44,343 bases of DNA from Akkermansiaceae bacterium. GTDB taxonomy: Bacteria; Verrucomicrobiota; Verrucomicrobiia; Verrucomicrobiales; Akkermansiaceae. The DNA is taken from contig JAPKDJ010000029.1 in assembly GCA_026421245.1 (NCBI GenBank), positions 1 through 44,343 on the forward strand. Reading direction: 5' to 3'. This document shows positions 26,730 through 35,784 of the stretch, piece by piece (position 1 is the first letter of the stretch; each line of letters opens with the position of its first letter). The notes beneath the pieces are model-generated. The model saw nothing but the letters and a program-made list of their open reading frames with translations. It was not told the origin of the DNA and searched no databases. The position numbers and the translations under genes are program-made.

Positions 26730-27530
26730 CTATTCTCCCTTTTTGGGGTCCCGTGGCTTGATCCAGATATTCCGAAAGCGGACATCCTGACCGTGCTCCT
26801 GTAACTTGAGAGGTTCGGCACTTGAAGCATTTTTCACACCACCGTTGGCATGTTTGACCGGCACGTTGTCGTGGACCTTGATTCCGTTCCACCAGAGGGT
26901 GAGACGAGCTGGCTCGGAGAGCTTTTCACCCTCCCACTTTCCAGCCTTGAAGATGAAATGGAAGGAATGCCACTCACCATTCGGGCGCCAGGCATTTCCC
27001 TTGGGAACGTGCTCCATACAAACCGCGGCGATGCCATGCGGGCCGATCTTCCAGCCATACGGATCTGCGATATTTCCCCCTTTAGGTGACTCGATCTGAA
27101 GCTCGTGACGGTTCTGCATGTAGACTCCGCTGTTGGCATAGCCTTCGGATTTGCCATCGCCACGCCCCCCCATCAGGACAAATTCTACGTGCCCTTCAAA
27201 ATCACGATACTTCTTCTTCGTCACCAGATCGTGAGTCCCCCACTTCTTGCCACCGTTCGTCATCAAAACCTTGCTGTCATCAGTCGGGCTCTTCACGACC
27301 TCCCAGGTGATGGGCATCTCCTTTTTGGGCCACATCTCCCAATTCTTTCTGACGGATTTCATCGTGCCATCAAACGGCACGTCTGCTCCCTCGGGAGCCT
27401 TCACTCCCAGATCCCTGCTCTTATCGTACCCGGGTTGCGCTTCCGGAACTTTCTTTTCGGCAAAAGCCAACCCGGTCAGTGACGCGGCCACGCAAAAGGT
27501 AATGATTCTTTGTCTCTTTTCTAATTTCAT
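26730..27530 (-). CDS. Secreted 3-keto-disaccharide hydrolase (DUF1080) family protein
   Basis: Predicted 266-residue exported protein with signal MKLEKRQRIITFCVAASLTGLAFA. The body is a concanavalin-like DUF1080 domain: DFEGHVEFVLM, GYANSGVYMQNRHELQI, EWHSFHFIFKAGKWEGE, LTLWWNGIKVHDNV and the end VRFRNIWIKP. Members hydrolyse 3-keto sugars or bind glycans, and are abundant in Planctomycetes and Verrucomicrobia. It faces away from the DUF1552/DUF1592 pair with 169 bp between starts, so these may be co-regulated. Confidence 0.9.
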   Translation of the reverse strand: MKLEKRQRIITFCVAASLTGLAFAEKKVPEAQPGYDKSRDLGVKAPEGADVPFDGTMKSVRKNWEMWPKKEMPITWEVVKSPTDDSKVLMTNGGKKWGTHDLVTKKKYRDFEGHVEFVLMGGRGDGKSEGYANSGVYMQNRHELQIESPKGGNIADPYGWKIGPHGIAAVCMEHVPKGNAWRPNGEWHSFHFIFKAGKWEGEKLSEPARLTLWWNGIKVHDNVPVKHANGGVKNASSAEPLKLQEHGQDVRFRNIWIKPRDPKKGE

Positions 27531-27699
27531 GGTGAAACAATCTACGTTGCTCGCCGAGGCTACTTATCGAAAAGCTCCTTGGTCACCTCGCCACTACGGG
27601 CTCCCGCTTTGAAAAACACATGGACACTCAGAGCGATGGGTGGGACTGATGAGCGATTTCTCGATTTACCGCGGGCCGGAAATGCCACATACTCGTGAA

Positions 27700-28968
27700 A
27701 TGAAAACCTCCTTGAATCGACGCGCTTTGCTCCGTGGCACCGGAGTTGCGATCGCCCTGCCGATGCTCGAAGCGATGATTCCACTTGGGCGCGCAGCAAC
27801 GAAGTCGACACGGCCGGTGAAGCGCTTCGTCTGCCTCTCGAATAATTACGGAGTCTATCAGAAGGCCTTCTTCCCCGATCTCAGTCAATCGGGGAAAGAC
27901 TATGACATGCCGGGCACTCTCAAGTCTCTGGAGAAACACCGCGAGGATTTTACGGTCTTCTCAAATCTCGACCACGGTTTCACTGGGGGCCATCAGGGCG
28001 TCCCGGTCTTGCTCAGCGGAGTTCGCCCGGTTTTGGCCCACAACTATGCGGAAGGAAATATCAGCCTCGACCAGAAACTGGCGGAACATCACGGGGCCGC
28101 AACACGCTTTCCTTCGATGACGCTCGGTTGCCGCGAACGTAACCTCCTCAGCTTCACCCGGACCGGAGTCCAGGTGCCATCGGTTGACCTGCGGGCCGCT
28201 TACCGGGCCATGTTCTTTGAAGATTCCGCTGGGAAGAAAGCCAGTGCGGCAGAGGACTTCAAACGCCACAACAGCATCCTCGATGTCGTTCTGGATCAGG
28301 CGAAAACCCTAAATAAAGAGCTGGGCAAACACGATCAGGAGAAGCTCGAGGAATATTTCGATTCGGTGCGCACGCTGGAGAAGAAGTTGGCTCAACAAGA
28401 ACCCTGGATCGGTCGGCCAAAACCAAAAACCGATGTCCCCGAACCAAACCCCGGCAACGGCACGACGGAGCAACTCAAGGCGACCATCGAAATCATCGCT
28501 CTCGCGCTGCAAACAGACTCAACGCGCGCCATCACCCTTGCGTCCGGTTTCGTCAACGGGGACTTCGGTCTAAACGGAGGCTATCACGGGTTCTCCCACC
28601 ATGGCGAGAGGCCGAAGGAGGTCGCTGCCCTGAAGAAGATTGAAGGCCACCAGATCGCCATGATGGCACACTTGATCGACCGTTTAAAAGCGCTGGAGGA
28701 TCCCATCAACGGGGGCTCCCTATTTGACCACACCTCGATTCTTTATGGTTGCGGGATGGCGGCAGGCACGCACCAAACCAAAAACCTGCCTCTGCTTTTG
28801 GCCGGTGGCGGGTTCAAACACGGCGAGCACAAGGTCTACGCGGAACCCGAAGGCCAGCGCGTCCCCGCGGCAAATTTGTTGCTCTCCATCTTACAGAATT
28901 CCGGGCTAGAGATTGATCGATTCGGATCAAGCACCGGCACCCTGACCGGGCTGGAGTTCAAAGCATAG
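27700..28968 (+). CDS. DUF1552 domain-containing exported protein
   Basis: Predicted 422-residue protein from MKTSLNRRALLRGTGVAIAL; an upstream in-frame start at 27640 adds 20 non-signal residues. The twin-Arg start and hydrophobic stretch suggest Tat export. DUF1552 features include RFVCLSNNYGVYQKAFFP, TVFSNLDHGFTGGHQG, SLDQKLAEHHG and a C-terminal LPLLLAGGGFKHGEH segment. This family is almost always encoded next to a DUF1592-type cytochrome, as here (42 bp downstream). Its reaction is unknown. Confidence 0.9.
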   Translation: MKTSLNRRALLRGTGVAIALPMLEAMIPLGRAATKSTRPVKRFVCLSNNYGVYQKAFFPDLSQSGKDYDMPGTLKSLEKHREDFTVFSNLDHGFTGGHQGVPVLLSGVRPVLAHNYAEGNISLDQKLAEHHGAATRFPSMTLGCRERNLLSFTRTGVQVPSVDLRAAYRAMFFEDSAGKKASAAEDFKRHNSILDVVLDQAKTLNKELGKHDQEKLEEYFDSVRTLEKKLAQQEPWIGRPKPKTDVPEPNPGNGTTEQLKATIEIIALALQTDSTRAITLASGFVNGDFGLNGGYHGFSHHGERPKEVAALKKIEGHQIAMMAHLIDRLKALEDPINGGSLFDHTSILYGCGMAAGTHQTKNLPLLLAGGGFKHGEHKVYAEPEGQRVPAANLLLSILQNSGLEIDRFGSSTGTLTGLEFKA

Positions 28969-29010
28969 GCAAGACCGGTTCCCGACGCATTCTCATTCAA
29001 AGAACATCAC

Positions 29011-32000
29011 GTGAACTTATCAGCTTTCCAACGCAGTATCGTTTGTGCTCTGGCAGTCATCTCGGGAACCTCCGCGGCTGATGCGGAAGAATCTTTCACG
29101 ACGCTCAAGCCGTTCCTGAAGACCCACTGCTTCGACTGTCATGGTCCCGAAAAACAAAAAGGAGACTATCGCTTCGACACCCTGGAAACCGACCTCACCA
29201 AGATCGAAACACTCGAAACCTGGCAGAACATTCTCGATCAACTCAACCTTGGTGAAATGCCCCCAAAGAAGGCACCGCAGCCTTCGAGAGACGAGACCAC
29301 GCCGGTCATTACTACTCTGACCGAAGCGCTCGCTGAAGAGTATGAAAAGGCCCGTAGCACGGGAGGTGAAACAGTCCTACGCCGACTCAACAGGCACGAG
29401 TTGCGCAACACCTGGCGTGATCTCCTCTCCCTCAAAGGGGCTGAATACCGGCCCGATGCCGCAGGCGCGCGGTTGACCGACAACAATGGCAACGGCAGCG
29501 TGGAAAGGACGGGCAACGATCCCTTGCGCTTCTTCCCGGAAGACGAGAGCGAGGATGGCTTCTTTAATCTTGGGGACAAACTGGTGATGTCTGATTTTCT
29601 CCTCAAGCTCACCTTAGCTGCGGTGGAGGAAACGCTCGCACACGCCACCCATCTCGAGCCCCGACCAGTCGTCGAAGCCCGCCGTTTTTCCGGGCACTTG
29701 ATCAAGGGACGCGGCGGGCATCTGATCGAAACCGCCTCGCGTGAAATCAACCCCGGCTACGATATGATTGCGACCGGTTACGAGAATCAGGGCCGTCTTT
29801 CACCGACCGACCTACGCAGCGGGGTCGGAGTCTCGGCGCGATACCGCATCATCGTGGAAGCATCCGCTCACAACGCCAGTCAGATGCCCTGGGGTGACTT
29901 AACGAAGCTTGAGGAAGAGAACCCGTTCCAGCTTTGCCTGAACATGGCCGATACCAAAAACGGCGGCCTTGCCGGAATCACCTCGACCCCGCTGGCTTTG
30001 TGGCCCCTCCCGGGTGACGGAAAGAAACACACCTTCACTCATGAGGTCTGGATGGACAAAACCTGGACTCCATGGATCGGCTGGGAAAACGGCCCCAACG
30101 ATCGCGCTTTCCGCGTTGAGAACATTCTCAAAAAATTCCACCCCGAACTCCTGACCAAACGCCCGGACAAGAAGGTCAACAAGGAAGCCCACGAAACCTG
30201 GCCCCTGCAAATGGCAAAGGCTCTCTTTCAAGACGGCAGATACCCGGCCCCGCACCTGCGCATTCACAGTTTGACGATCGAACCCCTCATCGAAACGTGG
30301 CCGCCACGCAGCCACACTGCACTCTACGGGAGTGGGTCCGGGGAAGAAGTCGAAATCCGACAACTGATGAAGACGTTCGCCGAACGAGCTTTCCGACGAC
30401 CCGTCACGGCACCTGAAATCGAGCCCTTCGTGCAACTCGTCCTGCAGCAACAAATCGAACCGGTAAGAAAAATGCCCAGTGGAATTCAGGATCTGACCTA
30501 CCGAGTTTATGAAGGAAAGTGGAACAACCTGCCCGATTTCGACAGCCTCAAACCGGTTGCAACAGGCAAGCTCCCCTCAGGCTACCTGGACATTGGCGTC
30601 GCCAAGCGCAATGACTACTACGGAGTGGTCTTTGAAGGAAAACTTCAAGTGCCACATCCCGGAGAATACACCTTTGAAATGGCTTCCGACGATGGGGGAC
30701 GAATTCTCATCGATGACACCAAGGTGGTCGGGCACGACGGTCTGCACGGGCAGGAATTGAAAAAGGGAAAGGTGAAACTCGACGAAGGCGAGCACGCGAT
30801 TCGTGTGGATTACTTTGCCTACGGCGCGCCCAACGGGCTGCGGGCCGGCTGGACCGAGCCCGGCTCCATGCACGCAAAGCTCTCGGTCGACAGCTTGCGC
30901 TCGAACCCCAAAAAGAAGGACAAGGGATCGGTCCCTCCCCTCATCCGCGCGATGCAGGACGGATACGCGGCAATTCTTTGCTCGCCACAGTTTCTTTACC
31001 TCAAAGAAAAACCCGGACGACTCGATGACTTCGCGCTCGCAGCGCGACTGAGCTACTTCCTCTGGTCGTCGATGCCGGATGCCAAACTATACGAGCTGGC
31101 CCGGGCGGGGAAATTGAGCCCCCCGGCTGAACTCGACCGGCAAATCGAGCGTATGTTGGAGGATCCCAAAGCGGCCGCCTTTGTCAGGCACTTCACCTCG
31201 GCCTGGCTACGACTCGACAAGCTGGGTAAGATGCCCCCTTCCGGTGGTGACTTTCAGTTTTATAAAAACCTCAAGGTCGAACCGATCTTGCTAAAACAAG
31301 TCACCACTTATTTCGAAGAGATCCTCAAATCGAACGGAAAGATCGAGCAGTTTATCGACTCCGACTACACCTACATGAATCAAGTGCTGGCCAAGTGGAT
31401 CTACCGGCGCGAGGACATTCGCGGAGCCCGCCTTCGTAAAGTTAAATTGAACGACCCACGCCGCGGCGGGATTTTCACTCAACCCGGCGTCATGACAGCC
31501 ACCGCCAATGGCGTTGATACCTCTCCTGTCATTCGTGGCACCTGGGTGCTCGAAAACATTTTAGGAACGCCGCCATCACCACCGCCGCCGGATATCGAGC
31601 CCCTCCCAACCGACACGCGGGGAGCCGTGACATTCAGGCAACGTTTGGAACTCCACCGTAAAAACGATTCCTGCAAAAACTGCCACGTGAAGATCGACCC
31701 GATGGGATTTGCCTTCGAGAACTTTGACGTCGTCGGACGTTGGAGGGACCGCTACCGGGGTTCACGCGATCCCATCGATACCAAGGCCGCGATGGCCAAC
31801 GGAAGAGAGCTCGCCGATATCATCGAATTCAAACAAATGCTCAAGGAACGCGAATCTCTGATCGTGCGCTGCCTGACCGAGAAAATGCTCATTTACGCCA
31901 CCGGGCGGAAGCTCGAGGCAACCGATCGCGGAAAGGTGAACCGGATCGTCAATGAACTCGGGACAAACCAAAATCGTCTTCGCGATCTCGTTCATCTCGT

Positions 32001-32031
32001 CGTGAAGAGCGACCTCTTTCTAAACAAGTAG
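29011..32031 (+). CDS. DUF1592/DUF1588/DUF1585-type cytochrome with PA14 domain
   Basis: Predicted 1006-residue exported protein with a GTG start and signal ending near residue 24. A haem-c site CFDCH (Cys40-His44) lies in the N-terminal planctomycete cytochrome domain. DUF1587 (LRRLNRHELRNTWRDLL) and DUF1595-type segments follow, then a PA14 sugar-binding module (about 495-630, with YTFEMASDDGGRILIDD), DUF1592 (AARLSYFLWSSMPD), DUF1588 with a second haem-c site CKNCH (888-892), and DUF1585 at the end. The PA14 insertion suggests carbohydrate binding. It is likely cotranscribed with the DUF1552 gene and to act with it in periplasmic redox catabolism; this is inferred. Confidence 0.9.
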   Translation: MNLSAFQRSIVCALAVISGTSAADAEESFTTLKPFLKTHCFDCHGPEKQKGDYRFDTLETDLTKIETLETWQNILDQLNLGEMPPKKAPQPSRDETTPVITTLTEALAEEYEKARSTGGETVLRRLNRHELRNTWRDLLSLKGAEYRPDAAGARLTDNNGNGSVERTGNDPLRFFPEDESEDGFFNLGDKLVMSDFLLKLTLAAVEETLAHATHLEPRPVVEARRFSGHLIKGRGGHLIETASREINPGYDMIATGYENQGRLSPTDLRSGVGVSARYRIIVEASAHNASQMPWGDLTKLEEENPFQLCLNMADTKNGGLAGITSTPLALWPLPGDGKKHTFTHEVWMDKTWTPWIGWENGPNDRAFRVENILKKFHPELLTKRPDKKVNKEAHETWPLQMAKALFQDGRYPAPHLRIHSLTIEPLIETWPPRSHTALYGSGSGEEVEIRQLMKTFAERAFRRPVTAPEIEPFVQLVLQQQIEPVRKMPSGIQDLTYRVYEGKWNNLPDFDSLKPVATGKLPSGYLDIGVAKRNDYYGVVFEGKLQVPHPGEYTFEMASDDGGRILIDDTKVVGHDGLHGQELKKGKVKLDEGEHAIRVDYFAYGAPNGLRAGWTEPGSMHAKLSVDSLRSNPKKKDKGSVPPLIRAMQDGYAAILCSPQFLYLKEKPGRLDDFALAARLSYFLWSSMPDAKLYELARAGKLSPPAELDRQIERMLEDPKAAAFVRHFTSAWLRLDKLGKMPPSGGDFQFYKNLKVEPILLKQVTTYFEEILKSNGKIEQFIDSDYTYMNQVLAKWIYRREDIRGARLRKVKLNDPRRGGIFTQPGVMTATANGVDTSPVIRGTWVLENILGTPPSPPPPDIEPLPTDTRGAVTFRQRLELHRKNDSCKNCHVKIDPMGFAFENFDVVGRWRDRYRGSRDPIDTKAAMANGRELADIIEFKQMLKERESLIVRCLTEKMLIYATGRKLEATDRGKVNRIVNELGTNQNRLRDLVHLVVKSDLFLNK

Positions 32032-32058
32032 GAACCGGACACGGCTCACTGGCTGCCA

Positions 32059-32160
32059 TCAAACCAGGAACTGCTTGATTGCTCCCTTCTGGTTCATGTG
32101 AGCCAGGCCAGGGCCGATGGCTCCGTAATGCTCGATGGGATTCCCGGGCGATCGGAAGTT
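32059..32160 (-). pseudogene. Unidentified C-terminal gene remnant
   Basis: The minus strand reads NFRSPGNPIEHYGAIGPG, then LAHMNQKGAIKQFLV and a stop at 32059. The composition is protein-like, but no start or upstream domain exists because the esterase gene and its terminator lie just upstream. The family is not recognised. Confidence 0.25.
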
Positions 32161-32207
32161 AAGCCAAAAAAAGAGGCCCTGACCGGGTGGTCCCGGAAAG
32201 AGCCTTT
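32160..32207 (-). terminator. Rho-independent terminator of the esterase gene
   Basis: On the minus strand a long imperfect stem (32174-32205) has outer AGGC/GCCT and inner CCGGG/CCCGG pairs around a 4-nt loop. It is followed by seven T (A7 on the plus strand, 32166-32172). It lies 47 bp after the esterase stop and is the clearest terminator in the window. Confidence 0.7.
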
Positions 32208-32251
32208 TGATCAAAGCTCCGCCTTTCTGCAGCCCCTCTTAAGTCACTAAA

Positions 32252-33322
32252 TCACTTGTTCTTAAGCAGCTTCACCATCGCGGCGCCCATGGCATCGCCG
32301 ATGTTCATGTAGGTCTCGGCATTCCCGCTGTAGTGGCCGCCGGAACTTCCGCCTTTGGACAAGGGATGGGTGTAAACCGCTGCGACGTTTCCTTTGAACT
32401 CCGGATATTTTCCGGACGCGCCGTCAACCGCCAGCATGGCATCGAGGATTTTTCCGCCGCCATCAGTGGCACCTTTTTTGGTCTGGCCGAGTGAGGCTGT
32501 TACAAACTTGGCGTTAGGTGCGTTGAAGTCCTTGCGAAGCTGTTTGATCAGATTCACGAGGTTCTTTTCGTAACGACCAGAAAGCGCTTCGCTTCGGCTG
32601 TCCCGATCACCCTGCCACCACAAAAAACCGGCAACTTCATACTCCTTCGCGTCGGGGTAATACTTGTCGAGTTCGCCCAAGATCTTCTTCACCCGGTCAA
32701 CATCACCATCGTACTGCAGGCCGGCATACCAGCCGATCTTTTTGGGCTCTTCACCTTTCTTCCAACGCTCAGGCGATCCCTTGTATCCGGGGTGAACCCA
32801 GGTGACGCCTTTGGAATCGGTATGTTCAAAACTCTCGCTGCCCGGAGGAAGTAAGTCCCACCCAAGGCCACGGTTGCCGATGCAGCTTTTAAGGATCATC
32901 ACGGGGGCCTCTACCGCATTTCCAACATGATGACCGATGCCAAACTCCGGGCCGATTTTCCCCTTCCCGATGGCCATCCACTCGTTGTTAAAAAGTCTCG
33001 TTTTACCCGGGCCGCCGCTTCCCATCACACGCACGTTGCGAACGTCCTTGCGCTCGGTCCATTTGCCTTCGTCATCGACGAGGTAAGGATAGAGGCTCTT
33101 TTCTTTGACTGCGTGTTCGAGGGAACCTTCGCCTCCACCGATCTTGCCGAAGCCGAGCATGTTGGATTGGCCCATCAGGATATAAACCTGAACCGGCTTC
33201 GTCATGTCGGCTGGTTTGCCGTCCGGATCGGGCAGTTGGTTCTCGGCACTTGCCACACCGGTGACGGTCAGGCTCATCGCCGCCAGAAAGCCCGATAGTT
33301 TCATTGCTTTGTAATTATTCAT
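32252..33322 (-). CDS. Secreted sialate O-acetylesterase-like SGNH esterase
   Basis: Predicted 356-residue exported carbohydrate acetylesterase of the SASA/DUF303 group. The start at 33322 (MNNYKAMKLSGFLAAM) or an inner one at 33304 both give a signal peptide. VQVYILMGQSNMLGFG carries the nucleophile Ser; GPEFGIGHHVG, GFLWWQGDRDS and the C-terminal GGHYSGNAETYMNIGDAMG supply the other conserved blocks. It probably deacetylates glycans. A strong terminator follows it. It is transcribed toward the DUF1592 gene, and a broken relative lies at 26535-26705. Confidence 0.88.
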   Translation of the reverse strand: MNNYKAMKLSGFLAAMSLTVTGVASAENQLPDPDGKPADMTKPVQVYILMGQSNMLGFGKIGGGEGSLEHAVKEKSLYPYLVDDEGKWTERKDVRNVRVMGSGGPGKTRLFNNEWMAIGKGKIGPEFGIGHHVGNAVEAPVMILKSCIGNRGLGWDLLPPGSESFEHTDSKGVTWVHPGYKGSPERWKKGEEPKKIGWYAGLQYDGDVDRVKKILGELDKYYPDAKEYEVAGFLWWQGDRDSRSEALSGRYEKNLVNLIKQLRKDFNAPNAKFVTASLGQTKKGATDGGGKILDAMLAVDGASGKYPEFKGNVAAVYTHPLSKGGSSGGHYSGNAETYMNIGDAMGAAMVKLLKNK

Positions 33323-33505
33323 GGATTGTAGGATTCTGAGATTTCCACGGGACAATAAGAAGTATCACCGCATCGAATCTGATACGGTTTCAATCTCGGT
33401 CAGTCTTGCGATAAACACTCGTTGATTTGCGGATAACTTTCGCTTTGGCACGAATACTCCCTCCACCCGATACTTTCTTCCCGCGCGTCATTTTGAAACA
33501 GCCCC

Positions 33506-33700
33506 TTACTCGACGAAGCTGGGTTCAATGCTTTCGCCTTCAATTCTCTCGATCCACCCCTGAGCTTTGTCGTAACGAGGAGAAGATTGCTTGATCCGCT
33601 TGGCGTGCCCAAGAGCCCGGGAGGAAACGCCTTGCTCGTAGCAAAAACTCGGCTTGGTGAAGATTCTTGCGATCCGATTCCTCGTCCTAGTCAGGGTTGG
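33506..33700 (-). pseudogene. Possible helical-repeat gene remnant
   Basis: A minus-strand frame reads GVSSRALGHAKRIKQSSPRY, continues with a WIERIEG segment and ends PSFVE at a stop near 33506. The spacing of small and aromatic residues is like one tetratricopeptide helix pair. There is no start or neighbouring repeat. This is weak evidence. Confidence 0.2.
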
Positions 33701-33836
33701 AGCAGGAGAGGCAGACAAAGGCGGTGAAAGGGGTTTCACAAAAGAAAAGAAGCTTAAAAGGAGAGACCGATCTAAAGGACTTTGCTGACCTCAAAAAGGT
33801 GAAAGTCATTGCCAGTGAAGGTGGCGAAAATCGTTA
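33690..33836 (+). pseudogene. C-terminal remnant of an unknown plus-strand gene
   Basis: The plus strand reads KRSLKGETDLKDFADLKKVK, then VIASEGGENR and TAG at 33834-33836. A hairpin with a T-rich tail follows directly, as at a true gene end. The frame is open for only about 48 codons upstream and no family is recognised. Confidence 0.3.
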
Positions 33837-33851
33837 GGACACGGAAGCATT

Positions 33852-33887
33852 GTGAACATCAGTTCGATGTTCACTGTATTATTTTTC
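33852..33887 (+). terminator. Rho-independent-like terminator
   Basis: A perfect 9-bp stem (GTGAACATC 33852-33860 with GATGTTCAC 33866-33874, 5-nt loop) is followed by a T-rich run. It lies just after the stop of the small plus-strand remnant, suggesting the remnant was once a complete transcribed gene. Confidence 0.6.
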
Positions 33888-34127
33888 CGATCTCTTAAGA
33901 CGATAGTGTCCAAGTGGTGTCAATTCGAAGACTTCAAGACGGACCGTCCCAAATCTCAGATGGGAGAGAACCGGACACCTCCATCGCTCATAGGCTGACC
34001 GTGTAGACCAAAAATTGATGATCACTGTACGGTCGGGAACATGGCCGGCGTGCTCTACCAGACCGAAATGGAATCGGGGCTTCCCTGGATCCCCTCTCCG
34101 GGTAAGCAGCTGCCTGAAGGCACCCAT
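33879..34127 (-). other. Possible small gene or remnant (82-codon frame)
   Basis: A minus-strand frame starting MGAFRQLLTRRGDPG contains DRTVIINFWSTRSAYERW and RLEVFELTPLGHYRLKR. This loosely resembles the end of antibiotic-biosynthesis-monooxygenase-like small proteins. It lies just downstream of the UMP-CMP kinase gene on the same strand. The frame is also open upstream of the ATG, so the start is uncertain. It may be decayed. Confidence 0.25.
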
Positions 34128-34184
34128 TGGAGCGGAATCCCCACCAGCCGTTCGACTTGATTGGCCTCCGGTGACGCAGCGGCA

Positions 34185-35231
34185 TCACTCATCCTTCTTG
34201 GGATAGGGCCGGAGCCCGAGGAGAATCTCAGCTCTTTCGGTGAGCGGCTTGGCCGCAAGTTCTTCGTCGGTGTATTCGGCAAGGTTCTGCGACACAAGAT
34301 CGTAGACCGCCTGGCGATCCTGACTCGTGTCTACCTCGAGGCACTTCTTCTTGCTCTTGAAGAAATCCACGGTGGGAAGAGTTTCCGCCTTAAAGGTATC
34401 AAATCTCTTCTTGATGCTTTCGACATTATCATCACTTCTGCCGGAGAATTTAGCCCGTCCAAGGATTCGCTTTTCCAGCACTTCGATGGGGCACTCGAAG
34501 TACAACATCTTGGGCAGGTCCGCTTCCCCTCCGAAGACTTCACACCAACCTTCGAGGTTCTCCATGGAGCGAGGGAACCCATCCAGAAGAAAATTTCTCT
34601 TCCCGGTGGTTCGCGTCACGGTCTCCATCGTGTCCTTGAGAAGCGACACCATGATCGCATTGGGAACCAATTTCCCTCCAGTCATAAACTCCTCGATCGT
34701 CGCCGCTGCAGGTCCACCCGCTCTCCGCTTAACACGCAGAAGTTCTCCCATCGACAAATGCGTCCAACCCAGTTGGGACTCGGCAAGTTCACACATCGTC
34801 CCCTTTCCCGCTCCGGGGCCTCCCAACACAAAAACAACATTGGGCTTGGGGCAGGGTTGTCTCGGATCAAAATGATAAAGGCCGACATCCGGAGCCGGAG
34901 CCACTCCCTTCTTGTAGACGTGCCATTCGCGGTCCGTGGGTGGAAAGTCATCCTCGGAGGTAATGTCGTAAGCAAGATGGCCATCGAGACGACAGATTCT
35001 CCACGACGTGTAGCTGTTGGAGTAGGAAAGAGCCGGGCTTCGGGCTGACTTCCCATCCGCCCGATCCCATGCCATCTTTCCATTCCAATATCCCAAACTG
35101 GAAACTGTCCCGGACTCGGATTCGGCGGGCGGGGCGAGGGATGGAACAAAAAGGCCATCGACCTCAGGAATACCGGATCCTGTCACTTCGATGTAGAAGG
35201 TATTTGGTGGGAGCGCGTTGGTTTCTGCCAT
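34185..35231 (-). CDS. Eukaryote-like UMP-CMP/adenylate kinase with an extra N-terminal domain
   Basis: Predicted 348-residue protein. Residues 131-318 form a nucleoside-monophosphate kinase: P-loop GGPGAGKGT (137-145), THLSMGELLR, FLLDGFPRS (Asp217, Arg221), NLEGW, FECPIEVLEKR and the short-lid signature SGRSDDNVESIKKRF. GRSDDN and DNLEGW-like motifs are hallmarks of eukaryotic UMP-CMP kinases, not of bacterial Cmk, Adk or PyrH. Residues 1-120 form a separate domain of unknown function rich in aromatic residues (GYWNGKMAWDR, SWRICRLDGHLAYDI, WHVYKKGVAPAP). A 30-residue tail follows. It should phosphorylate UMP, CMP or related NMPs in the cytoplasm. It stands alone among remnants, which fits acquisition by transfer. 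Confidence 0.85.
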   Translation of the reverse strand: MAETNALPPNTFYIEVTGSGIPEVDGLFVPSLAPPAESESGTVSSLGYWNGKMAWDRADGKSARSPALSYSNSYTSWRICRLDGHLAYDITSEDDFPPTDREWHVYKKGVAPAPDVGLYHFDPRQPCPKPNVVFVLGGPGAGKGTMCELAESQLGWTHLSMGELLRVKRRAGGPAAATIEEFMTGGKLVPNAIMVSLLKDTMETVTRTTGKRNFLLDGFPRSMENLEGWCEVFGGEADLPKMLYFECPIEVLEKRILGRAKFSGRSDDNVESIKKRFDTFKAETLPTVDFFKSKKKCLEVDTSQDRQAVYDLVSQNLAEYTDEELAAKPLTERAEILLGLRPYPKKDE

Positions 35232-35602
35232 GATCGGATTTGTGGGAAATTTAGGTCATGAAATGCCGCTAAGTCCTTTTTTGCAAGGTCTCCTAAATTT
35301 TTCTCCAGGCCAGGCCTTCAGCAGCGGGTGTCACCAGTCAACACTTCCGCTTCACCCACAGAAAAATCCCATAAATGCCAACTTGCTCCGTCACAACTCA
35401 GCAGGATGGAGAATTTGGAGAAATGACCCTCCTGGTCTGGCCGGCATGATTTCCAAGGTCTCCAGAAACCTCCTTGACGAGATTCCAACGCCACAGACCA
35501 CCCCTCTTTCTCCCCCTCTCCGATCTCCTCAACAACGCCCTCAAGCTCCTAACCTCAAAAGCAAAAATTCCTAGCATTTAACCTTCGCGTCTCTGTCGAG
35601 CG
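35232..35602. other. Intergenic stretch without recognisable gene
   Basis: About 370 bp upstream of the UMP-CMP kinase gene. A 118-codon plus-strand frame crosses it but has Pro/Ser/Gln-rich, low-information content and no family resemblance. No clear promoter, RNA or repeat is visible. Confidence 0.5.
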
Positions 35603-35767
35603 ATGCGTGTTTTGATGGGCGGAGCAAATGCAGTTCAACCGAACTCAACGATGGTTGCGGCGGCGCACACCTACCTGATCCGCCACGGCGCGGCTCCCCA
35701 CGAGATGGAAAACCGCAATGACAAGAGCGCCACGCCAAATAATTGGTTGAAGAGTGGAGTCAAATGA
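35603..35767 (+). pseudogene. Ankyrin-like gene remnant
   Basis: A 54-codon frame starting MRVLMGGANAVQ contains HTYLIRHGAAPHEMENRNDK and a short WLKSGVK end. The LLxxHGAxxxxxxNxxKSxxxxWxKSG spacing is that of one ankyrin repeat. There is no second repeat. It ends 17 bp from the convergent dehydrogenase gene. It is probably the 3' end of a lost ankyrin protein. Confidence 0.3.
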
Positions 35768-35784
35768 GGCGAGCAGGCGATCCG

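Noticed and set aside
35218..35574. A 118-codon plus-strand gene
   Set aside because: Low-information Pro/Ser-rich content overlapping the kinase start; no motif.
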